Source: Hydrogenophaga intermedia
GTDB taxonomy: Bacteria; Pseudomonadota; Gammaproteobacteria; Burkholderiales; Burkholderiaceae_C
Direction of reading: 5' to 3'
DNA: 10,281 nt
Assembly: GCA_945869245.1 (NCBI GenBank)
Contig: CAMBOY010000096.1
Coordinates: 1-10,281 of the forward strand
This document shows positions 5,919 to 10,281 of the stretch, piece after piece. The notes beneath the pieces were generated by a model that searched no databases, had not been told where the DNA came from, and was given only the letters and a program-made list of their open reading frames with translations. The stretch's first letter is position 1. Each line of letters opens with the position of its first letter. The translations under genes were made by a program, and so were the position numbers.

Positions 5919-6869
5919 TTATTGCACTTGTTGGATACCGGCGATGACCCAGCCGGTGGCGCCGTTGCGCGGCTTGCTCAGGTGCCAAATCTCGTCGACC
6001 TGCACGGCTTCGCCGTCTTCACGCACGGTGCCGGTGAAGCGCACGCTCACGATGTAGAGCGCGGTTTCCTCGGCCACTTCGATCACGTCGGCGTCCAGCT
6101 GCACCACTTCGGTGGTCTGGGTCTTGCCAGCGCGCTCGACGATGTCCATCTTGATCTCGGCGAACATTTCGGGCGTGGTGAAAGCGCGGATGTCTTCCAG
6201 GTTGCCGGCGTCGTTGGCGGCCTGCAGGCGGATGTAGTTGACCTTGGCGTTGCGCACAAAGCCCGCGACGTCGAAGTCGGCCGGAATGTGGCCCTTGCCC
6301 GCTGCGACACCCGCGCTCTGGCCACCTGCGTTGGCACCGAGGCCGGCGCCAATCATCGAGCCGCCCTGGTTGCCCAGGCTCTGGCGCTGGGTGAGCGTGT
6401 CTTGGCCCACGGGGGCGTTGAAGCCACCGCCGCCAGCGCCCGCCGCCGCACCGGCGTAGGCCATGCCACCCTGCTGGGCCGCGCGCTTGCGCATCACGAA
6501 GCCGATGACCGCCAGGACCACCACCACCGCGAGGATGATGAGCATCATGCTGGCGAACTCTTCGCCAAAGCCCATGTAGGACGCCAGCGCGGCCAGGCCC
6601 AAGCCAGCGGCCAGACCGGCCATCGGGCCCATCCACGAGCTTTTCTTGGCGGCGGCACCCGCTGCACCGGCTGCGCCAGCGGCCGCTGGTGCGGCGCTGG
6701 GAGTTTGTGCCGGCGTGGCGGTGTTGTCGGGCGCTTTTTGTGGGGTGGCTTGGCGCTGCATGCCGCTGGACTTGCCACCACCCACGCGTTTGGCTTCGGC
6801 GTCGAACGCCACAGTGACCATGCCTAGGCTCATCACCACGGCCAGCACACCGGATAAAAATTTGTTCAT
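5919..6869 (-). CDS. Tim44-domain membrane protein
   Basis: The protein is 316 aa from ATG 6869, with AGGAG at 6876-6880 spaced 6 bases. It has an N-terminal signal or anchor (MNKFLSGVLAVVMSLGMVTV, residues 1-26), an Ala/Pro-rich linker (to about 75), a glycine-rich hydrophobic segment followed by a strong transmembrane helix (about 103-126, then RKRA), another Gly/Ala-rich linker, and a C-terminal Tim44-like domain from about residue 195 (ADFDVAGFVRNAKVNYIRLQAANDAGNLEDI... to GWVIAGIQQVQ). In mitochondria this fold anchors the import motor. In bacteria such proteins are widespread, but their role is not settled. It ends in its own terminator and is divergent from the exonuclease gene. The domain call is confident; function is unknown. 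Confidence 0.85.
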   Translation of the reverse strand: MNKFLSGVLAVVMSLGMVTVAFDAEAKRVGGGKSSGMQRQATPQKAPDNTATPAQTPSAAPAAAGAAGAAGAAAKKSSWMGPMAGLAAGLGLAALASYMGFGEEFASMMLIILAVVVVLAVIGFVMRKRAAQQGGMAYAGAAAGAGGGGFNAPVGQDTLTQRQSLGNQGGSMIGAGLGANAGGQSAGVAAGKGHIPADFDVAGFVRNAKVNYIRLQAANDAGNLEDIRAFTTPEMFAEIKMDIVERAGKTQTTEVVQLDADVIEVAEETALYIVSVRFTGTVREDGEAVQVDEIWHLSKPRNGATGWVIAGIQQVQ

Positions 6870-6934
6870 AGCGGTCTCCTTAAAGGACAAAAACACAGGT
6901 TCAGAACATAGCCGACTTTTCCGCTGCGTCCAAG

Positions 6935-6976
6935 CCATGTTTAGTGGAATAACATTCAGGTTTTTACTGAACATGG
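6935..6976. promoter_or_regulatory. Imperfect 11-bp inverted repeat in a divergent intergenic region
   Basis: CCATGTTTAGT (6935-6945) pairs with ACTGAACATGG (6966-6976) at 10 of 11 positions, the exception being a possible G-T pair. The 20-base centre contains a second, nested repeat TTCAG...CTGAA (6955-6971). It lies between the Tim44-like gene (-) and the exonuclease gene (+), about 66 bases before the former's ATG. Position and symmetry suggest an operator; I cannot name a regulator. Confidence 0.4.
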
Positions 6977-7048
6977 AAGGGTTATCCCGATGGACAAAGC
7001 GAATCGTTGAGTCGGGCTATGCCCTTGGGTCGAGTAGCATTGGGCCCT

Positions 7049-7735
7049 ATGGTTCCCCGTTTGGCCGTCATCGACTTTGAAACCACCGGCATATCGCCCA
7101 CCCAGGGCGACCGAGCCACCGAGGTGGCGCTGGTGCTGATGGAGGGCGCCCGGGTGGTGGACCGCTTTGCCAGCCTCATGAACGCCGGGGTGCGGGTGCC
7201 GTCGTTCATCACCCAGCTCACCGGCATCAGCAACACCATGGTGCAGGCGGCGCCACCGGCCGCCCAGGTCATGGCCGACGCCGCGCGTTTTGTGGCCGGC
7301 GTGCCGCTGGTGGCGCACAACGCCGCCTTTGACCGCAAGTTTTGGCAGGCCGAACTGGCCCTGGCAGGGCTGGACGGCACCCACCCCTTTGCCTGCACCG
7401 TGCTGTTGTCGCGCCGCCTGTTTCCGCAGGCGCCCAGCCACAAGCTCGGGGAGCTGGCCACGCTGCTGAGCCTGCCGCGCAGCGGCCGCGCCCACCGGGC
7501 TCTGGCCGACGCCGAAGTCACCGCCGAGCTGCTGGCGCGCATGCTGCACGAGCTGCGCACCCAGTACCGCGTCGGCGAACCCGACCACGCCTTGTTGCAG
7601 GCAATTGGCCAGTGCCCCAAGGCCAAGCTGCCCGACTTCTTTGCCCAGCGCGCCCGTGCGGCGCGTGAGGTGGCACTCGCCGCGGCGACCAGCCCGCTGG
7701 GCCGCCATGTCTACACCGTTCCCGCTCGACCATGA
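7049..7735 (+). CDS. DEDDh 3'-5' exonuclease (DnaQ-like)
   Basis: The protein is 228 aa from ATG 7049, chosen because the exonuclease fold starts at once (MVPRLAVIDFETTG). An upstream in-frame ATG at 7019 would add 10 residues; neither start has a good ribosome binding site. The motifs are complete: Exo I with Asp9 and Glu11 (VIDFETTG), Exo II with Asp95 (VAHNAAFD), and Exo III with His149 and Asp154 (HRALADAEVT), so this is the DEDDh class of DNA polymerase III epsilon. The family degrades single-stranded DNA or RNA 3' ends. It lacks the GIY-YIG domain of Cho/UvrC-type fusions. The replicative DnaQ is usually longer with a polymerase-binding tail, so this is more likely an accessory exonuclease. 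Its stop overlaps the next start (ATGA). Confidence 0.85.
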   Translation: MVPRLAVIDFETTGISPTQGDRATEVALVLMEGARVVDRFASLMNAGVRVPSFITQLTGISNTMVQAAPPAAQVMADAARFVAGVPLVAHNAAFDRKFWQAELALAGLDGTHPFACTVLLSRRLFPQAPSHKLGELATLLSLPRSGRAHRALADAEVTAELLARMLHELRTQYRVGEPDHALLQAIGQCPKAKLPDFFAQRARAAREVALAAATSPLGRHVYTVPARP

Positions 7736-8835
7736 CCCACGTACCGCCCCAAACCCAAGCCCCGACCTTGGACACCACCCGCACCGACGATCTGCGCATT
7801 GGCGCGGTGCGCCCGCTCATCACGCCCGCGCTGCTGCAGGAATGGTTGCCCGCCCAGCCGGCGCAGCTGGCGCTGGTGCAAGCCAGCCGCAGCGCCATCG
7901 CCGACGTGCTGCACGGCCGCGACGACCGGCTGCTGGTGGTGGTGGGCCCGTGCTCCATCCACGACCACGAACAGGCCATGGCGTATGCGCGCCGCTTGAA
8001 GCCGGTGGCCGACGCGCTGGCCGACCGTCTGCTGCTGGTGATGCGGGTGTACTTTGAAAAACCGCGCACCACCGTGGGCTGGAAGGGCTACATCAACGAC
8101 CCGCACCTCGACGGCAGCTTTGCCATCAACGAGGGCCTGGAAAAAGCCCGCGCCCTGCTGCTGGAGATCACCGCACTGGGCCTGCCGGTGGCCACCGAGT
8201 TTTTGGACTTGCTCAGCCCGCAGTTCATCAGCGACCTGGTGAGCTGGGGCGCCATTGGCGCACGCACCACCGAGAGCCAAAGCCACCGCCAGCTCGCCAG
8301 CGGCCTGAGCTGCCCGGTGGGCTTTAAAAACGGCACCGACGGCGGGGTCAAAGTGGCGGTGGACGCCATACAGGCAGCCCAAGCGCCGCACGCCTTCATG
8401 GGCATGACCAAAATGGGGCAGGCGGCGATTTTTGAGACCCGCGGCAACCCGGATTGCCATGTGATTTTGCGTGGCGGCAAACAGCCCAACTACAGCGCGG
8501 CCAACGTGCAGGCCAGTTGCGCCCAATTGGAAGCGGCGGGCTTGCGGCCGCAAGTGATGATCGACTGCTCACACGCCAACAGCAGCAAACAGCACCGCAA
8601 ACAAATTGAGGTGGCCGCCGACATCGCAGCCCAACTGGTGGCTGGCGAACGGCGCATCACCGGGGTGATGATCGAGAGCCATTTGGAAGAGGGCCGGCAA
8701 GACATCGTGCCGGGCCAGCCGCTGCGCTCAGGGGTGAGCGTGACCGATGCGTGCATTGGGTTTGCCGATACCGAGCCGGTGTTGCAAGGGCTCGCCGAGG
8801 CGGTGCAGGCGCGGCGCACGCAGGCCAGCGCCTGA
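7732..8835 (+). CDS. aroG: Class I DAHP synthase (3-deoxy-7-phosphoheptulonate synthase)
   Basis: The protein is 367 aa. It catalyses condensation of phosphoenolpyruvate and erythrose 4-phosphate, the first step of the shikimate pathway, in the cytoplasm. The AroG/AroF/AroH signature is complete: VVGPCSIHD (Cys74), MRVYFEKPRTTVGWKG (Arg105, Lys110, Arg112), GARTTESQSHR, KNGTDG, MIDCSHANSSK (His281), ESHLEEGRQ (Glu315) and SVTDACIG (Asp339). The four metal ligands match those I know for E. coli AroG (Cys61, His268, Glu302, Asp326) with a constant offset of 13 residues, so the chain aligns without gaps there. Which amino acid inhibits it cannot be told, so the symbol is the closest common name rather than an isozyme call. 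No Shine-Dalgarno is seen; translation is probably coupled to the exonuclease through ATGA at 7732-7735. Confidence 0.95.
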   Translation: MTHVPPQTQAPTLDTTRTDDLRIGAVRPLITPALLQEWLPAQPAQLALVQASRSAIADVLHGRDDRLLVVVGPCSIHDHEQAMAYARRLKPVADALADRLLLVMRVYFEKPRTTVGWKGYINDPHLDGSFAINEGLEKARALLLEITALGLPVATEFLDLLSPQFISDLVSWGAIGARTTESQSHRQLASGLSCPVGFKNGTDGGVKVAVDAIQAAQAPHAFMGMTKMGQAAIFETRGNPDCHVILRGGKQPNYSAANVQASCAQLEAAGLRPQVMIDCSHANSSKQHRKQIEVAADIAAQLVAGERRITGVMIESHLEEGRQDIVPGQPLRSGVSVTDACIGFADTEPVLQGLAEAVQARRTQASA

Positions 8836-8848
8836 AGGGTCAGGCCAA

Positions 8849-9106
8849 TCAGCGCTTGCGCGGGCCCGACGGGCCTGGGCCACGGCCTTCGATGTGGCGG
8901 AAATTGATGCGGCCCTTGGTCAGGTCGTAGGGCGAAAGCTCGAGCGACACCCGGTCACCCGCCAGAATGCGGATGTGGTTTTTCTTCATCTTGCCGGCGG
9001 AATACGCAATGAGCTGATGCCCGTTGTCCAGGGTCACGCGAAAGCGCGTGTCGGGCAGCACTTCGTTGACGATCCCCATCATGTCAATCAATTCTTCTTT
9101 GGCCAT
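8849..9106 (-). CDS. infA: Translation initiation factor IF-1
   Basis: The protein is 85 aa from ATG 9106, with AGGAG at 9112-9116 spaced 5 bases. It is a single S1/OB-fold domain (MAKEELIDMMGIVNEVLPDT ... LDNGHQLIAYSAGKMKKNHIRILAGDRV ... ELSPYDLTKGRINFRH) that binds the 30S A site and supports IF-2 and IF-3. E. coli IF-1 is 72 aa; this one has an extra basic tail (GRGPGPSGPRKR). It lies outside the ribosomal-protein operon where infA or its paralogue often sits in betaproteobacteria, so a second infA copy elsewhere is plausible. It is monocistronic here, convergent with the DAHP synthase gene with 13 bases between them. It has its own promoter at 9169-9197 and a leader hairpin. Confidence 0.95.
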   Translation of the reverse strand: MAKEELIDMMGIVNEVLPDTRFRVTLDNGHQLIAYSAGKMKKNHIRILAGDRVSLELSPYDLTKGRINFRHIEGRGPGPSGPRKR

Positions 9107-9129
9107 TCGAGCTCCTGTAAACGAGAAAA

Positions 9130-9155
9130 GGGCCGCACAGTGGCGACTGCGGCCC
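9130..9155 (-). promoter_or_regulatory. Hairpin in the infA leader
   Basis: GGGCCGCA (9130-9137) and TGCGGCCC (9148-9155) are perfect complements with a 10-base loop. In the direction of infA transcription the stem is followed at once by TTTT, so it may be an attenuator-like or stabilising leader element. It lies between the predicted start site (about 9162) and the infA ribosome binding site. The U run is short, so full termination is unlikely. Confidence 0.5.
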
Positions 9156-9168
9156 GAAATTACCCTCA

Positions 9169-9197
9169 ATTGTACGCCGTTGGGCGTTTTTGGTCAC
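9169..9197 (-). promoter_or_regulatory. Sigma-70 promoter of infA
   Basis: On the minus strand GTGACC (9192-9197; 4 of 6 to TTGACA) is separated by 17 bases from TACAAT (9169-9174; 5 of 6 to TATAAT). The start site would be near 9162, giving a leader of about 56 bases that contains the hairpin. Spacing is optimal. Confidence 0.65.
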
Positions 9198-9276
9198 CTG
9201 TGGCATGGCACAGACAGGCCCGCCACGGACCGGTCAAGTGCCGTCGGTGGCGCGGTGTGGTGTGGTGTGCGCAGCC

Positions 9277-9807
9277 TCAGCGGGTGGGGCCAGCCTGGGC
9301 TTCAATGGTGTGGCGCAACGGGCTCAAGGCGCCCAGCGCCATCATGACCTCGCCCACCACAAACATCGGGCCGACCAGCAGCCCGACCAGATCGTCGGCA
9401 AAGGCGGGCTTTTTGCCCTCCCAGAAATGGCCCACAAACTGAAACACCCAACCCACCACAAAACAGCCCAGCGCCCACACCCAGGGCGCGCCCATGTCGG
9501 GCTGGGCCAGCAGCCACTGAGTGGTGCTGTGGGCCATGACACACAAGGCCGCCGTGACAGCGGCCGTGGCCAGCCCCAGGGCGCGCTGCCCCCGGCTGAG
9601 GTACCACGCCGCGCCCAGAACCCAGACCACCCAGGCGGCGGTCACGGGCGCATCGCCCAGGGTGACCAGTGGCCAGGTGAGAAACAAAAAGATCGAGAAA
9701 ACGATGAGGGGGATACCCACCACATGGGTCGCGATGTTGCGGCGGTCGCGGTGGTAATGGGCGTACTGCACCATCAGTTCGTCGGCGGGTTTGCGCAGAG
9801 AGTGCAC
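9277..9807 (-). CDS. DUF962/Mpo1-like membrane protein
   Basis: The protein is 176 aa from GTG 9807. I prefer this over the ATG at 9846 because AGGAG (9815-9819) lies 7 bases before the GTG and nothing similar precedes the ATG; the family also starts near the motif LRKPADELMVQYAHYHRDRR. Conserved features are HYHRDRRNIATHVVGIP near the N-terminus and QFVGHFWEGKKPA further on, whose histidines would bind metal, with about four hydrophobic segments around them. The yeast member Mpo1 is an Fe(II) dioxygenase acting on 2-hydroxy fatty acids in the ER membrane. Bacterial members are mostly uncharacterised, so a fatty-acid dioxygenase role is inference. It stands alone on this strand. Confidence 0.85.
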   Translation of the reverse strand: MHSLRKPADELMVQYAHYHRDRRNIATHVVGIPLIVFSIFLFLTWPLVTLGDAPVTAAWVVWVLGAAWYLSRGQRALGLATAAVTAALCVMAHSTTQWLLAQPDMGAPWVWALGCFVVGWVFQFVGHFWEGKKPAFADDLVGLLVGPMFVVGEVMMALGALSPLRHTIEAQAGPTR

Positions 9808-9983
9808 GGGGTGTCTCCTGGTGGCTGGTTCTGTGTTTTGCCGCATTTTTCCGCAATCGCTGGCCCCCGTCTATCCGGTGTGTACCCGCTGGGGTGGCAG
9901 GCCCGGCGAATCGGCTGCCTCCAGAAATGGGCGCAATCGAGACTTGTCTCAGGGATGCTCACCCCCTGCGCGTTGCCGCTGCT
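9808..9983. other. Non-coding stretch before the DUF962 gene
   Basis: No convincing gene is seen here. The leader and promoter of the DUF962/Mpo1-like gene must lie in it, but I cannot pick a reliable -35/-10 pair. A short palindrome GAGAC-TT-GTCTC is at 9939-9950. Open frames in this stretch have neither start signals nor recognisable motifs. Confidence 0.5.
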
Positions 9984-10169
9984 CTAGGTGATGGTGGTGC
10001 CGGGGTCGCCATCCTTGCCCGGCAGGGTGACGGTTTGCGCCACCAACCACACCATGTCGCTAGTGAGCTGGGCCACTTGCGCGGGGGACAGCGCAATGCC
10101 CGGGCGCAGCTGATGCGCCTTGGCGAAGGTGGGTAAGCGTGCGGCCATCCCACCCTTGAGGCCGGCGGC
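9984..10169 (-). pseudogene. Remnant of a filamentous-haemagglutinin/CdiA-like gene
   Basis: Read on the minus strand, a 61-codon fragment is bounded by an in-frame TAA (10170-10172) upstream and a TAG (9984-9986) downstream. Its core, HQLRPGIALSPAQVAQLTSD followed by MVWLVAQTVTLP, closely resembles the LTxD-(I/M)VW-LV segment found in large two-partner-secreted haemagglutinins and CdiA toxins, proteins of thousands of residues. A Met codon at 10146-10148 could start a 54-aa peptide, but no ribosome binding site precedes it. The fragment ends abruptly on both sides, next to an insertion sequence start, so it is best read as what is left of an adhesin or contact-dependent-inhibition gene after insertion and deletion. 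The family call rests on memory of the motif. Confidence 0.55.
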
Positions 10170-10182
10170 TTAAGCGGTCACG

Positions 10183-10216
10183 ATGGTGTCCACCAAACGA
10201 GATAGGTGGACACCAT
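10183..10216 (+). repeat. Perfect 12-bp inverted repeat over the transposase start codon
   Basis: ATGGTGTCCACC (10183-10194) and GGTGGACACCAT (10205-10216) are perfect complements with a 10-base loop (AAACGAGATA). The right arm includes the first two bases of the OrfA start codon, and the presumed ribosome-binding region is within the arm. In an mRNA entering from outside, this hairpin would hide the start. Confidence 0.85.
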
Positions 10217-10281
10217 GGATGAAACCCAGCCCAAGATCCGAAGGCAGTACAGCGCCGAACTCAAGCAGCAGATCCTGGCCG
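10215..10281 (+). CDS. IS transposase OrfA / TnpA (5' part)
   Basis: The frame starts at ATG 10215 and is open to the right edge. The 22 visible residues read MDETQPKIRRQYSAELKQQI followed by LA. The RRxYSAELKxQIL pattern is the start of the helix-turn-helix of Transposase_8-type proteins, the small OrfA of IS66 or IS3 elements; I lean to IS66 because of ELKQQIL and the end sequence. It should bind the element's ends. The rest of the protein and the catalytic ORF are outside the window. No Shine-Dalgarno is visible, since the start codon lies in a hairpin arm. Confidence 0.7.
   Translation, partial: MDETQPKIRRQYSAELKQQILA

Larger units (their letters stand above)
10170..10281 (+). mobile_element. 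Left end of an insertion sequence (partial)
   Basis: The element contains a Transposase_8-type OrfA start and a strong inverted repeat, and abuts a broken adhesin remnant. The sequence TTAAGCGG at 10170-10177 resembles the GTAAGCG ends known from IS66-family elements, with the first base different, so the left boundary is placed here tentatively. The right end and any target duplication are outside the window. An IS3-family element is the alternative. Confidence 0.5.

Noticed and set aside
6646..6800. Ala/Gly-rich repetitive DNA in the Tim44-like gene as a tandem repeat
   Set aside because: The repeats are irregular codons of a low-complexity linker, not a conserved repeat unit.
6974..7080. 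A possible 35-aa peptide from ATG 6974
   Set aside because: It has no ribosome binding site, overlaps the exonuclease start in another frame and has no recognisable motif.
8862..8876. GGCCCG-A-CGGGCC palindrome as a shared terminator of the DAHP synthase and infA genes
   Set aside because: The one-base loop cannot form a hairpin of that size and there is no U run. It encodes the Gly-Pro-rich IF-1 tail.
9894..10136. An 80-codon plus-strand open frame
   Set aside because: It has no start signal or family motif, and it overlaps the minus-strand adhesin remnant.
9959..10153. A 64-codon minus-strand open frame
   Set aside because: Its Arg/Pro/Ser/Trp-rich composition is that of a GC-rich shadow frame. 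The adjacent frame carries the haemagglutinin-like motif instead.

Overview
The window looks like chromosomal DNA from a GC-rich betaproteobacterium, most likely a Comamonadaceae member. This rests on protein character (CHASE2-type cyclase, IF-1 with a basic C-terminal tail, Tim44-like protein, cytochrome c4) and codon use; no rRNA or other phylogenetic marker is present. I see no tRNA, rRNA or CRISPR array.

Left part (1-3985, all + strand). The 3' part of a membrane-anchored class III adenylate cyclase is followed by a metallo-beta-lactamase-fold protein resembling class II cyclic nucleotide phosphodiesterases, which suggests a make-and-break cAMP pair. Next comes a type IV pilin (pilA-like) behind a well-formed sigma-54 promoter, with two copies of GACAA-N3-TTGTC further upstream where an activator such as PilR would sit. 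A perfect intrinsic terminator follows the pilin, and 6 bases after it starts a Wzy_C/O-antigen-ligase-like membrane protein. The pilin ends in serine after a C-terminal Cys loop, as in pilins glycosylated by TfpO-type ligases, so the pair may be a pilin and its dedicated glycosyltransferase. This stretch looks lower in GC than its neighbours.

Middle part (4021-6869). A small HMA-like protein without the CxxC metal site (- strand) lies head to head with a 2[4Fe-4S] ferredoxin (+). The ferredoxin converges with a minus-strand operon of a diheme cytochrome c4 and an exported rhodanese, coupled by an ATGA overlap. That operon has an FNR/Anr-type box centred 41.5 bases before the start site predicted from its -10, so it is probably induced at low oxygen. 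Upstream of it, also on the minus strand, is a Tim44-domain membrane protein with its own UUCG-loop terminator.

Right part (7049-10281). A DEDDh exonuclease overlaps a class I DAHP synthase by ATGA (+). These converge with infA (- strand), which has a recognisable promoter and a leader hairpin. A DUF962/Mpo1-like membrane protein (-) follows. The end of the window is mobile or decaying: a minus-strand remnant of a filamentous-haemagglutinin/CdiA-like gene is cut short next to the left end of an insertion sequence, whose OrfA starts inside a perfect 12-bp inverted repeat and runs off the window.
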